DNA of 64,000 nucleotides from Siphonodentalium dalli. Taxonomy: Eukaryota > Mollusca > Scaphopoda > Gadilida > Siphonodentaliidae. Under the pieces are notes generated by a model, which was given only the letters and a program-made list of their open reading frames with translations, was not told the origin of the DNA and did no database searches. The stretch spans positions 14,675,729 to 14,739,728 of the forward strand of contig CP136068.1 in NCBI GenBank assembly GCA_032622095.1, given 5' to 3'. Made by a program: the position numbers and the translations under genes. Below, piece by piece: positions 45,105 through 56,586 of this stretch; the first letter of the stretch is position 1, and the number at the start of each line of letters is the position of its first letter.

Positions 45105-45414
45105 TTATGAGTGTGATATTAAACACAAAACACTGCATGTGTGAGTCAAGCGTTTATTTATATACAGCACGTAAATAGTGAGCAATATGCAAAACATTCA
45201 ACATTTTTTTAGCAGATTGATTCACAGTGACCCATTCAACATCAAAATGTTTAAAGGCAATGATTAGCAAATGCTATACCGGTACATGTATGTTCTAAAC
45301 AACTTGGGGACATTTCTAAGTGGGTCTCCACAATGTTTTTTTTTTTTGCTTATCACATATTTTTTACGTACTGTTTGTTTACATAACATGTTGTTTGTTT
45401 ACATAACACAGAGT

Positions 45415-46372
45415 ACTAGTACGACAATAACTAGTCCAAGTCTTCTCGTACTAAAACCGGCTAAGATATTGGGATGGAGGTGCCGGTCTTTAGTCCGAGT
45501 TCCAGGCCCATGGTCTCCTTTGACACGAGTTAATCGTTAGTGACCCGCTCAAATAAAACCACAATTATATGAAATAAAATATCACAATTGCTACAATAAA
45601 CGGATAGTTTCCGCAGAAGACATGCTATTTGATCTGAAACCCACATCGGTTGTGAATTGAAAGCGGTAATTTAATGTGAAAAGAAACTTTTGCCGCAGTG
45701 TTTACATATTTTTTAAAGTATGCGAACTCAGTTGACCTTGCGAACTGCGTTCGGCATTTTCCGGTGAAAATATTCCGTATATTTTCAATCAACCACGCAC
45801 GATGAATTCTCCGTTGTAATCGTAATTATACGTGACAATAAATAAATTATTACATAGATTAAATACATATTGAAGATATAAATGTAATACATTAAATAAA
45901 TTACGGGAATTATAACCATCTCACAGTTTAAAACAGTGTAAACACAATGACCATTAGAATATCATGGGGGCCGCCATTTTGTTTGTATCGAAATTCGTCT
46001 CGGCCAAAACAAACACCGGACAATGCCGAAGTTCTTCGGGACCTGAGTTCGGCTTTCAGTTAAGTAAACAAACAGAAAAAACAGCGATGTTGGTGACAAT
46101 CAACCGGAATATTCTATGCGTAATTTAACATGAAAGTTAGATTATTATACACCATTATGACCATGATATGTCTCTCTTTCCGATGTATATAGCATCATGT
46201 ATTGATTCATTAGGTAAATCGAGTAAAATACACCACAGATTCCCGCCACAGATCGTGGGCGTAACTCGTGTGATAGGATTGGTATGCAAGCGGGCTGGGA
46301 CTAAAAACAGCAAATCGCCATCCCAATATCTTAGCTGGTTTTAGTACAAGAAGACTGGGACTAGACAATAAC
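45415..46372. mobile_element. ~0.95-kb imperfect palindrome L
   Basis: Outer arms 45415-45535 and 46245-46372 share (inverted) GTACTAAAACCRGCTAAGAT and ATTGGGATGG. Inner arms 45705-45770 and 46010-46090 share GCGAACTCAG-like and TTCGGCATTKTCCGGTG. A ~240-bp centre holds GGGGCCGCCATTTTG. It is non-coding and best read as an old foldback or long-TIR element. Confidence 0.65.
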
Positions 46373-46446
46373 ATGCAATCATCCCAATATTTATGATTGG
46401 TATAAGAAAAATATTTGTTTATACTATTACATTCTTTCTAATTATG

Positions 46447-47255
46447 CAGGGTTTCCGCTATACCGGCAAGTTTTCCCCTCCTGCCATACCCCAGGACATA
46501 CTGCATGTCTATAAAGGTATAAAGATGTTTAAAACTTCTGAATTTTGTTGGAATAGTACTAAGGAATTTTAAAAGGTGAATTTATTTGATATCTTGTGAG
46601 TGTACACACTCTAAACGCGTTGTTAAATTGAAACATGAAGTGATCGGAGCTGACATCACTAGAAGCTATGCCTTTGAGGCTGGTTAGTTACAATGCGGTT
46701 AGTACCCGGTTATGTTATGCAAAAGAACAGTATTTTAATCATACCTGTCATGTTTTATACTGCAAAATATATCATTCACTTTGTAATAGAGCGAGAGAAA
46801 AATGTGGGAGTAGCCGCACCGGACATCAAGGCATCTTACCACTGCCCACAATGAATACTCGTCGGCCAGATATGTAATCAGCCTTAACATATTCCGATTA
46901 CGTTATGCATCCAAAATATCTGCTGGGTCTTCAACAGTGAGTCTTTTAACATTAACGAGCATGTTTAACTCAGGATCCGAATTACTGGTGTTCTGTACAT
47001 GTACTTCGTAAATTAATTTATATCTAATAAATTTACTAGTTTTAAAGTTACAGGTACGTGTATAAGGTTTGATAGCTTGGCACTTGGACAGAAATGGAAC
47101 AAAACAATCTGCCATTTCTACTCTCACACGATTCTATTGGCCGATATAACGAAAGTAATTCAACCAGTGCTGAAAGTAAAACAGGTTACTTCTACCTGGA
47201 TTTTTCCCCTTGATGGCTACAGGCCCCATTCCCCTACCCCCTAGCGGAAACCCTG
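46447..47255. mobile_element. Non-autonomous hAT-like element
   Basis: TIRs CAGGGTTTCCGCTA and TAGCGGAAACCCTG bound 809 bp. CAGGG-type ends are characteristic of hAT transposons. AATTATG directly flanks both sides (46440-46446 and 47256-47262), i.e. 7 bases of an expected 8-bp duplication. Interior frames (46668-46877 and 46903-47127) show no transposase motif. Confidence 0.8.
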
Positions 47256-47334
47256 AATTATGGCAGTTTTAAAAGTACTAAATCCGATTCGATGGTCCCC
47301 ATAACAAGATTTTTTTAAATGCCTTTTCAGTTGT

Positions 47335-47695
47335 CAGAATCGATTAATTGTTCAAATATATCAATACTAACCATAGTCAACTATAGCATAAAATCGACAA
47401 AAACCTGTAATTTATCAAGTTTTTGTTCAATGAATATTGCCAGTTTGTCAAATATCTGACAAAAAAAAAAACTTAATTTTAGAGTTATCCATCTTTTTCT
47501 GCAATTTGGTCAGAGAAAGTATTCTCGTCTGCTGTTTACTGGGCCACTTAAAATTAAAATAATAGACTTATAAAAATTTATATCAGATCACGCTGAGCTT
47601 TGATGGGTGGGTTCCTCGACCCGGATCAAATATTTTTTACCTCCGCAGCAGTCCGAAGTCAAGGAAATAGTAATCTGCGAGGGTTAATTCAGATT
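47335..47695 (-). repeat. Dispersed repeat H, copy 2
   Basis: This is the inverted partner of 38695-39090. Small indels distinguish the copies. Confidence 0.75.
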
Positions 47696-48061
47696 GAGTA
47701 CCTTTAACAGATGTGACTGTTTTATGCATCGATAATGACATTGATTGCTTATTAATTACAACAATCTGCATAAATACGTTTTATGGAGAAAATATATTTA
47801 AAACACTAAAATAGTAAATCTACCCAGGTGATACTTAAAGTGATATGAAACACTCCGTTTGTGTGATCAAATAGAAATGGAGAATAATCTTGCTCATGGT
47901 AGTTATTTTTACGAATATTAATAAAAATTTATAGCACACATCGTCATTCTTATATATTAATTAAATGCAATGACTCTTGGTGGCGAAATCATTTGCGTTA
48001 GTTTATCGCCGATTGTTGCGTCCCGAATCGAGATGTAAATATTTACAATTAATCGTAGTTC

Positions 48062-48225
48062 AGACGATGCTTTCTATGGAGTGGTATGGCCGATTTCTTT
48101 GAGTTTTTCGGCGATGTTAGTATAATACTACATTCCCACAGTTGGCATAGCGCCTGGGTACTAACTTGTCAGTTCTACACACTTGAACAAGTCCATAATA
48201 TGTCTTTAATATGTCTGGACATCAT
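48062..48225 (+). repeat. Dispersed repeat G, copy 2
   Basis: This is the inverted partner of 21080-21250. Confidence 0.75.
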
Positions 48226-48229
48226 CTGC

Positions 48230-48830
48230 TCTTTAAACGGAAAATTTGGGTGTTAAAATATTTATACCATAGTAAAACTACATCGTAGTTAGGAAAATAG
48301 TTCTTATGTAACATTCATTTAAAATTGACGTTGTCATAATTTCAATTAGTTATGAGGAATATTGCTTGCATTTCATTCAAATGTAGCTTGCTAGTGTTAT
48401 ATGATCTTGGACAAATATGAATGGGAATATCAAGTGACTGATGGCTTAGAAACAGGTTGACATGACGAAATGTTCACATCACTATGCGTGAAGCAAATTC
48501 CTTATTGCGCTGTGTGTGTGTCTGTGGTGAGAATATACATCCCAAGCCCTGAATGCAGATTTTTTCTGATATCATGCAATTTTTTTTCAAAATCATTTCT
48601 AAGACAAATTACAGCTTCAAAATGAATTGAAACAATCAGATTCATATAGTGGTGCATGCTATAGCCTCATACAAGTGAGGGGGCTCAATAATTAATTTTT
48701 TTGTCCACAATTTCTCCCTTTAACAGTTGAAACCATGGGGTGGGTCTGGTTTTGGTCGAGGAAATAAATTGCAGTGAAAAAAAATCCATTCTCATCTTTT
48801 CTCATAGTTGATCATGGCTTTTTAAACTTA
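48230..48830. other. Unassigned stretch
   Basis: I see nothing supportable in this stretch. Confidence 0.3.
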
Positions 48831-48834
48831 TTAT

Positions 48835-49005
48835 ACATAGAGGATACCTGTGTGTTTTGAGTGAATACCGGAAGTATCTAATGAGTGGTCACAGTGAGAT
48901 ACTGGAATCATCACATGTGATGATTCCAGTATCTCACTGTGACCATGTATGAGGTAAATCCGGTATTCACTCATGACACAAAGGTTTTCTTTTTATTATA
49001 TTATA
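48835..49005. mobile_element. Foldback MITE family M with a 58-bp perfect palindrome
   Basis: The perfect core is 48887-48944: each 29-base arm runs from GGTCACAGTGAGATACTGG to the centre TCACA/TGTGA. Outer arms pair imperfectly (GAGTGAATACCGG against CCGGTATTCACTC; ACCTGTGTG against CACAAAGGT). Confidence 0.85.
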
Positions 49006-49365
49006 TACAGAAAGACCATGTGGTTCAATAAAATACTGTCGATAACTCAGAATACACATGCTTCAAATGAGTGTAATCTATCTTCTGTTGACCCAATATT
49101 CTTTGCCGATTGAGCTAAATACATATGATGTCATTTACGTTACCATTGACTTATTGGCCACCTTTCTACTTATTGGCCAACTTTTTCACTTATTGGCTTT
49201 TGTTACTTATGATACAGGTAGCATTCTACTTATTGCAGCCGATAACCTATAGCTAATTAATGATGGTGTGTATGTAAATGTACCTTCTGCCGCAGTCCAT
49301 CTGTTATTGTCAAGACTTGGTTTTTTCATTGTTTTTTTTTCTTAGCCCAAGACCTGAGCTAATAC

Positions 49366-49542
49366 TCAGCTCTTCCTGGCTGAACAGCATGTCAATGTGT
49401 TGGTTGAATAAGTATCCTGCTGGATCAGGTTTGCTACTCGCAGCAGCTTGTGCCTTGGACAGGGGTTGTTATATTCACCAAAAGATCCGCAAACTCTCTC
49501 TGGATGGTTGGCGTCCACCAACAATTGTCCCAAGACAATATT
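49366..49542 (-). CDS. Possible terminal exon, unrecognised
   Basis: On the minus strand an acceptor-like CTATTCTCTTTTAG is followed by 58 open codons and TGA. The peptide includes NHPERVCGSFGEYNNPCPRH and KLLRVANLIQQDTYS. It has a balanced composition with Cys, Pro and His, unlike the A/T-driven frames nearby. No Met is present, consistent with a 3' exon. I cannot assign a family. Confidence 0.25.
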   Translation of the reverse strand, partial: NIVLGQLLVDANHPERVCGSFGEYNNPCPRHKLLRVANLIQQDTYSTNTLTCCSARKS

Positions 49543-49799
49543 CTAAAAGAGAATAGAAACATATAATGCTGTATTAGGATGATCAATTTTTATAAGCCCG
49601 TTTTGAAAAAAAAAACATATTGAAAATGTATGTTATTAGTATGTCTGTCTGTTTGTTTGTCTTTTTTTGTTTCTGGATGATAACTTTAGTAAGTTAGCTG
49701 AACTGAGTCTGAACTTACAGCCCTGGGAATTAGCCTAGGTCTTAAGCAGAGACAACATCAGTTTGCCTAGGCAATATTTAGGCAATGATATTGCCTAGG

Positions 49800-50590
49800 T
49801 AAAATACGTTCATTACAGGGGGGGGGGCGGAAAAAAACTGCAGACACAGGGTGGAAAAAAACTGTTTTCTTCGGTATGGGTACCCCCCCCCAAAACAGCA
49901 AAAACTGCAGTTTTTTCTACTAACCATTTGCCCCCCCCCCCCCAAATCTACCCCAGCCGGACAACAACTCGGTTTGACCGGAAACCGAAAAAACAGAACG
50001 CAGATTTGTACCTCGTGATGTCATGACATGTACAAACATGTATATTGGTGATCGCAACGCTTTGTATGCACTTTAAAAAATGACAACTAGTCATTACCTC
50101 GACTTTGAAAAAGATGCAAATGCAAATGCATATAACTGTTTTCTGATACCATTGGAGGAGAAATTGTTTAATACATGGGATAGTTCTGCAGTAAAATTTT
50201 GCCAGATAAGCGATCGCAGGGTAGAATTCTGCATTCGACTGGTAGACACTGACATAGTCGGCATTATTAAGAGGGTTAATGGGGTCAATATCGCATGTAA
50301 ACCAAGACAGTGGTTATCCAAAATTGTTTTAGGTGGATTGTACTACTCATGTATATATGATTTGGATATTAAGGTTAATCCATATTCTATAAAATGAGAG
50401 AAAATTGAAGTTGTGAGTCTGAAAATACATATTTGGAAAAAAATTACATGCAAATTTTTTCCGACAACACCCCCCCACCCCCCCCCCCTAAATGAATAAG
50501 GAAAAAATTTACGTGTAAATTTTTTACGCCTAGGTACCCCCCCCCCCCCCCCCCCCCACCCGGTACGTTGTGTCCCGCAGTTTCCCCCCC
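49800..50590. repeat. Poly-C/poly-G tracts with short inverted and direct repeats
   Basis: G- or C-runs of 8-23 bases occur at about 49818, 49886, 49931, 50470 and 50537. GGAAAAAAACTGCAG and its inverted form CTGCAGTTTTTTC flank the first pair. Around 50430-50520 a near-palindrome (AAAAAATTTACGTGTAAA and relatives) occurs twice. Runs like these are error-prone in assemblies. Confidence 0.7.
50080..50397 (+). CDS. Unrecognised 105-codon ORF
   Basis: An ATG lies directly after an in-frame TAA and the frame runs to TGA at 50397. The peptide has a varied composition (for example FLIPLEEKLFNTW, VEFCIRLVDTDIVGIIKRV, WLSKIVLGGLYYSCIYDLDI). It has no signal peptide or zinc-binding pattern. The predicted C-terminal hydrophobic strand is short. 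It lies between two poly-C-rich regions. It may be a terminal exon, a retroelement piece or chance. Confidence 0.3.
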   Translation: MTTSHYLDFEKDANANAYNCFLIPLEEKLFNTWDSSAVKFCQISDRRVEFCIRLVDTDIVGIIKRVNGVNIACKPRQWLSKIVLGGLYYSCIYDLDIKVNPYSIK

Positions 50591-50599
50591 TGTTCATTA

Positions 50600-51080
50600 T
50601 GTTACTAACTTTCATGCTGTCAATCAAAATTAAAACCTCTTTACTAGTGTCCAAACTGACTACCTTTCACTCTTCTTTACATACCGGTATATTATTCTGC
50701 AATATCATCTATACAGTGACATTGACTTAATTTGACTACAAGGACACTGTTCGGGAGATGGTTGGGAAATTGTACATATATGTTGAGTAGTGGCCTGGAA
50801 AAAGTGTTTCCAAATTTAACTAAGAATTTAGTGTTGAAATTGTCCACAATGTCTTATAACTAAAAGTAACTCCTCAGTTTGTTTTTATTTGGATATCTTT
50901 TATCAAATTGGACAATCTAAATCACCTAGAGGTAGAGCTCATTTAAAAACCGAAACAAAGTTTAATTGTTAGCTACCGTAGCTGAGTCAAATACACATAT
51001 ATGTACATGTGAAACTTGACAACATTAAAGAAGGTTGCTCTTTTATGCATGCCTATCATGTTCCTATATCGTGATAGGCA
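50600..51080. other. Unassigned stretch
   Basis: I see nothing supportable in this stretch. Confidence 0.3.
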
Positions 51081-51084
51081 TGTA

Positions 51085-52240
51085 TGGGAGGCAAAATTCA
51101 CATTTAATAATTAATTGCGCTTAAGCAAGCGCAATTCATGGTTATATGTAACAAAACACCCCTGGTGAATAAATACGGTTTCTCCATAACTTAGCATTAA
51201 CTCCTATTGACACGCCACTTCTTGGTTTCATTGGTTTGGATGGGTAGGGAGCTAGCCCAACTTCTTTATCAAAATGGCTAACTCGCAATAGTATCACCTT
51301 CTGTTTTAGTTGGAGCGATTCGTGATAGCATTATATTATCTTCGGTATATATTAGTTGGGGCTACTTGCAATAGCATTACTTTCTGTATTAGTCGGGGCG
51401 ACATTGATTTTCTTCAATTTTCGAGTATACAGGCACACCATATGAGGGAAGCAAGCCCTCGGTGACACCACATTCACACTATATGATCATGGAAATACTA
51501 TAGATTTGTGCAAGAGCTGCTGATTTAATAAGAAAAACTAGACCTTCAGGACTGAGACACCAAAGCTCCAGTAATTACACACCATTTTTTGGACAGGGAT
51601 GCTGATAATATGAAAATAGGGTTTTTTCCCCCTGATTTAAGTCAATAAGTAAACCATACAGTAATGCTCTAATTAATCGACTCCTTAACCACAGCAGAAT
51701 TATGGATAACTTTTCAGGATTTAGTCGGAACCATGGCTTGTTGCCATTCATCGGAAAGCTCTCGAGAGCTTTTCGATGAATGGCAACAAGCCATATTTCC
51801 GACTAAATCCTGAAAAATTACCCATAATTCTGCTGTGGTTAAGAAGTCGATTAAATAGAGCATTACTGTATGAGGTAAGAAAGCCCTCATGCAGTGACAC
51901 CGCATGCATGTATAGGATATTACCATAGTAAAGGCTAAAATCTGTGCAAAAATACATTAAAAACATCATACAAAACATTACTAGAGTTCCGGGAAGGCGA
52001 CATCAATTCTTTGGATAGAGGGATGCTGATAATATGTAATTAGGGGATTCTCCTTGTTGAACACATACTCACAGTTTGACTGTTGAGTACAGGTCAAAAT
52101 TAGCCCAATGCTCATCTTGTGTTGCTAGGTGATACACCAGGTCATGCTAATAGTTTATGGGTAGGTTAGATAGTAGTCACAATTACGCTTAAGCGCAATC
52201 AATTGCGCAATTCATTATTAAATGTGAATTTGGCCTCCCA
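51085..52240 (+). mobile_element. TA-flanked element family I, copy I2
   Basis: TIRs are TGGGAGGCAAAATTCACATT and AATGTGAATTTGGCCTCCCA, with TA at 51083-51084 and 52241-52242. The interior aligns with I1 throughout. It hosts a complete J element that I1 lacks. Subterminal GCGCTTAAGC motifs are fewer than in I1. Confidence 0.9.
51659..51868 (+). mobile_element. Foldback MITE family J, copy 5 (complete, inside I2)
   Basis: A nearly perfect 210-bp palindrome from CAGTAATGCTCTAATTAATC to its complement, centred on AGCTCTCGAGAGCT. TA flanks both sides. The paralogous site in I1 is AACCATATCAGG with a single TA, which proves both boundaries and the TA duplication. Confidence 0.95.
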
Positions 52241-52679
52241 TAGGCATGGGCACGATATGATACAGGCATTGTTTTAAAGTGTACCCCAATACAATGAAAT
52301 CATGATCAGAATCATTACAGGCCTATTTCAGACTAACAAATTTTTCCACAACATCACACTGAAGTTGACTGAACATCATAAAGATTTATAACATTTTATC
52401 AAATTAGTAGGACAAAACATAATAAATTTGATCAGACTAAGTTTTTGAATTTTTCACCAACAAGTCCACAATATGTCTTGAATAAGTAGCTTTTCTCTGA
52501 AGAATAATTTACCTGTTTAAAAGGCTTTCCCAGCAAAGCAATTCCCAATTCCCTTCCAATATATGTCAATTGACGCTGTTGACTGGCTATGAAGAAAATA
52601 CAAAATTCATGTTTGAATACAGACATGTAGGTCTGTAAATCAAATTTAATGTGGGCGATTGATCCAAATGTGAAATCTA

Positions 52680-53165
52680 AGATGGTCACTGGAGGCCATG
52701 TTTTTTTTATCAAATATGGGGGAAAATCTGTGGTTCTCATCTAGAGGTCATACCTGAGATCTATTTTTAAAAAAGATGTTGATTTGCTTGCTTTCCATAG
52801 AGTATGGATGCAAGTTGGTCGACCAACTTGCATCAACCAACTATGTCCAACTTGCATCCATACTCTATGAAACAAAATCAACATCCATTACTTATATTCA
52901 CATTTAATCAAGTCAACTGGCAGACTAAAAGAGTTTTAAGCGCCCATTTCCAACATTATTATCGTGGCTCGGTGCAAGTTGCGTCTACACAAAAATGGTG
53001 CAAGTTGGGGTCAGCATGCGACGTCATGTGACATAATTTCAACCAACCAATGTCCTGCATTTATATTCCACAATACAAATGCATGTGTGAGTGTAAATAT
53101 ATAAAAATTGGTGACGATTGGAGGAAGAGGAATGTGGCCTGTAAGATGTGATGATGGTATTCAGT
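52680..53165 (-). mobile_element. Family A (old subtype) fragments, inverted
   Basis: ATCTAAGATGGTCACTGGAG (about 52677) and, further on, GACGATTGGAGGAAGAGG and TGTGGCCTGTAAG (about 53111-53146) match the older A subtype of 5541-6531 in reverse. The order is broken and the ends are absent. The stretch also contains palindrome N. Confidence 0.5.
52796..52869. other. Nested palindrome N
   Basis: A 23-bp perfect inverted repeat (CATAGAGTATGGATGCAAGT and three more bases, against its complement at 52847-52869) encloses a 28-bp perfect palindrome centred on GGTCGACC (52807-52834). TGCAAGTTG recurs at 52973 and 53000. Confidence 0.9.
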
Positions 53166-53639
53166 TATCCAAAAAAAAGAGAGGCCGATCATGATCGGCA
53201 GATGTTATCCCATCCCTTAGCGACAGGAAATTACTATGATCGGAATCATAAATGAGAGTTTTGGTGTTGAATTATAGAGTATACTGATATGTACTATTAT
53301 AGACAAATGTCCATAACAAAAAACTTATTGGAATTTATAGGTCACTCACATTTATATAAGAGAATGCACTGGTACAGCTAAACCACCACAGCCTTGGGTT
53401 AAATGTGAAAGGTGGCCTGGACATGGAATACTTGGGTTAAGAGAGTCCAATTTAAGTTTACAATAATAATGTATCAAATTCTAACAACAATATAATATAC
53501 AGATAAGCCACCTGACTGCTGACCCATTAATATCAATTATATGGCAGAGCTGTCAACAAATCACAAGAATTGTTTATGTTGAACACTGACCTCTCTATTA
53601 AACCAATAACAACTAGAGGTCAGATTCCATGGAATCAGA

Positions 53640-53945
53640 TATACTTCCATGGTATGGTATTCCATCCCATCCCATCCCGACCTGACCTTGGTCTTCAAAA
53701 TGGTCAATCGAAGGTCAAATCGGGTAAAACAGACGGATTTCCACGAAATTTGATACCTAGGGGTACTTTTGTCCGGGGAGTCTTTTGGGCGGGTCAAGTC
53801 GTGACCCCGACCTGACATTGACCTTCGAAATGGTCAGTTCAAGGTCAAATCTGGTAAAACGAACGGATTTCGACGAAATTTGATACCAAGGAAAACTTTT
53901 GTTCGGGGAGTGTTTTGGACAGGTCAAATCGAGACAATAGGTTAC
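53640..53945 (-). repeat. Module Q, inverted copies
   Basis: Two ~125-bp units with GACCTGACMTTGRYCTTC, TTCGAAATGGTCA, AAGGTCAAATCKGGTAAAAC and ACTTTTGTYCGGGGAGT. They match 14560-14830 in reverse complement. Confidence 0.8.
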
Positions 53946-54780
53946 TTTTATAGTAGAGCGGACATAGCTATATAGTATATCGGTGAGCATATTCATGCAT
54001 TTGCCTTGCTTCTTGATAAGTCCGTTTGAATTTGCGTCTTGAAGAGAGGGTTTGAATTTGAGTAATATATATCACCCGTTACAACTTTATACTCTACCAG
54101 GGTTAAACCGTCCAATCTAAATCATTAAAAAGTGTACTAATCTTGCGTTTAGATACTACTTATCACATCCAGTCGTCGAAAAGTTTTTATCTCAATATCA
54201 GATTTTCGGAGTAATTTTCCCCTTGTGAACTTCGGTGGAATTTGCCAAATCTGAACCCACCCGACACAAACACTCCCTTGAGCAGGTTGCGTTTATAGTA
54301 GAGCGGTCAAATTTTGAAGGCATACCGACAGTATACCGGCTTACATGCTCCTTCGTGAAACTCGCTCCTACATTAGCCCGTTTGGATTTGGGGCTAAAAA
54401 CTCGGCTAGTGATAGACTACATAAGTATACATTTTTATGATATATAGCGTTGTCACGAGTAAACCGTTCCATCTGAAAATTAGAAAATCGCCCTCTGGAT
54501 GCGCGTTAATACTAGCCATCAGATGTACGCGTCAAAAAACATTATCTCGATGTTTGAAGTTTCACCCCTTTGCAATTTTCGTGGAATTTTCCTAAAGTCT
54601 CAACCCACACTGACACACATTCTCCGTTGGGCATGTTACATTTATAGGATAGCCGTCAAACTTCTGGGACGTACATAAACTATGTCAATGTACATTCTAC
54701 GACATTATCTTGCTCTTTAACCAGCCGGTTTGGATTTGGCAGGAAAAATAGTTGCAATATTGCCGTACCCCGTAACACGG
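53945..54780. repeat. Module R, ~350-bp tandem repeat (~2.3 copies)
   Basis: Diverged units share TTTATAGTAGAGCGG, CCGTTTGRATTTG, GTAAACCGTYCMATCT, TGGAATTT and ACCCRCMCYGACAC. Markers fall at about 53949, 54293 and 54640. Confidence 0.7.
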
Positions 54781-54799
54781 AAAGCCCTGGGTAAAAACA

Positions 54800-56395
54800 T
54801 TTTTAAGCAGTATATTCGAGTCCTAATCTCTAGTCCAATTCGGAATATGCAATAAAAAAATTAGAGCTCCAAACTTCGACATCTTCGGAGGAGATGTGTT
54901 ATCAAGCACATGGGCCCAAATTTCAAACTTTGAGGGCCCGTAACTCTTGCATTTCTTCTCGGATTTCAAAAATCCTTTCCGGTGTGGGTTTGTTTTCGTG
55001 CAGGGAATCCACATACTTAAATAGATGAATGTCGATCAAAACTTATTTTTTCGAAAATTTTGCCCCCACCCCAGCATCAAAATATATGGCCGACCCTGTC
55101 CAATTTTGTTTCTCGGACTAAACTGACAACGATCAACACGACTGTGAAAACTAAATGCAGTTATCTGGAATGCTACGAGAGTACAGCATAGTAAATCAAA
55201 TAGAGGTTTGCCTATTTATGGGCGGTAACTCCTCAGGAAAAGCGCGGACACAAGTTTTGATGCCCGTGGGCAGTAGGGCATATCGAGGTGTGCATACGGT
55301 CCAATTTTCGATGCTCTGCTCCTTATAATTTCCGAGATAATAAAATCACATTGTTTTATATAAAGGGAGATAACTCCGTGGGATAAATGCAGACAATATT
55401 CGTTATAAGCCAAAGGCATAAAACTCATTTACCCCAATATTACTTACCAATCTTGAGTTTTCTAATCCTAATACTTTCAGATATTAGGGCGTTGAAAAAT
55501 ACTGTAGTATAATAATAATAATAATGAAAAATAATCGAAAAAGGCCAATAACTCTGTTAAAAGATATTGGACCAACATGCGGATACCTTTATTTTTAGTA
55601 GACCTTGAATGCCTACAATCGCTAGAGATTTCACGTTCCTACTGTCATTAGTTTCTGAGTATTTCCAAATAAACGGAAAACGGCACGAGTACAAAAACAA
55701 TATACTTCCTTGGTTACACCATGGAAGTATAATAATAGGGAAAATCATGAGTGGAAAAAATCGCAGTTTAGGGACGGAAAATATGACGTATGGTGAGTAT
55801 ATGTTGTCCTAACATGTGTAGGTTGATCTCAAGTGTGTGGACGCGACCCCCACCCCTGCCTCGAAATTGGGTGACGGGATTGGGAAAACATCAACCCTGG
55901 CACAAAAATGCGAAGTTTGAGGGCCCGTAACTCCGTTAGTTTCCAACGGATTTTAAAATTATTTTCAGTTTTGCGATCTGTCGCTAACATAGATTGCATA
56001 GTATAAATTTCATCTGATTTGGAGACGAATAACACTTTGATTATTGGAAAGCATATGGGCCCAAATTCAAAATTGGACGGCCAAAATCTCCGCCATTTCC
56101 CAACGTATTTACGATCTGTTTTCAGCTTCGAGATCGGCTGATGTTGCAGATGTTATATTCTAAGTTTCATCTGATTCGGAAAAGAATTAAAAATTGGTAC
56201 CACTGACCACCCCTCCCCAGACCCACAATACCGAACCGACACTGGCAAAATTTGGCCCACCGCGTGCCGTCTTCAGTCCGTACGCATTTTTTGTATCAGA
56301 TGACATCCTATGTTCGATATCTTCGGAGGAGATGTGTTATCAAGCACATGGGCCCAAAATTGCAAAGTTTGAGGGCCCGCGATTCTTTTAGTTTT
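54800..56395. repeat. Module S region, degenerate repeats, cut by the gap
   Basis: The segment TCTTCGGAGGAGATGTGTTA with ATCAAGCACATGGGCCCAAA and TTTGAGGGCCCG occurs at 54881-54945 and again at 56319-56380. Partial versions lie at 55905-55935 and 56045-56085. The last copy runs into the N block. Confidence 0.65.
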
Positions 56396-56495
56396 NNNNN
56401 NNNNNNNNNNNNNNNNNNNNNNNNNNNNNNNNNNNNNNNNNNNNNNNNNNNNNNNNNNNNNNNNNNNNNNNNNNNNNNNNNNNNNNNNNNNNNNN
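56396..56495. other. Assembly gap, 100 N
   Basis: Exactly 100 N, the conventional size for a gap of unknown length. Repeat module S is on the left and foldback F3 begins at the first base on the right. Confidence 0.99.
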
Positions 56496-56586
56496 AGAAT
56501 GAGGTCCCCAGAGGGTGAATTTAGTGACGCTATCCTGCACAGCGGGCTATTATCACTAAATTCACCCTCTGGGGACCTCATTCTGA
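56496..56586. mobile_element. Foldback MITE family F, copy 3 (at gap edge)
   Basis: Arms AGAATGAGGTCCCCAGAGGG and its complement ending CCTCATTCT pair almost perfectly, with TGAATTTAGTGA inside. The outer arm known from F2 is missing on both sides, at least partly because of the gap. Confidence 0.85.

Noticed and set aside
45359-45410. Forkhead-site pair (TTGTTTGTTTACATAACA twice)
   Set aside because: A short A/T-rich duplication near a transposon border; two motifs are not enough to claim regulation.
53561-53996. Paired plus and minus ORFs with FTRFDLELTI-like peptides
   Set aside because: They recur in every Q module in different phases; explained by the repeat.
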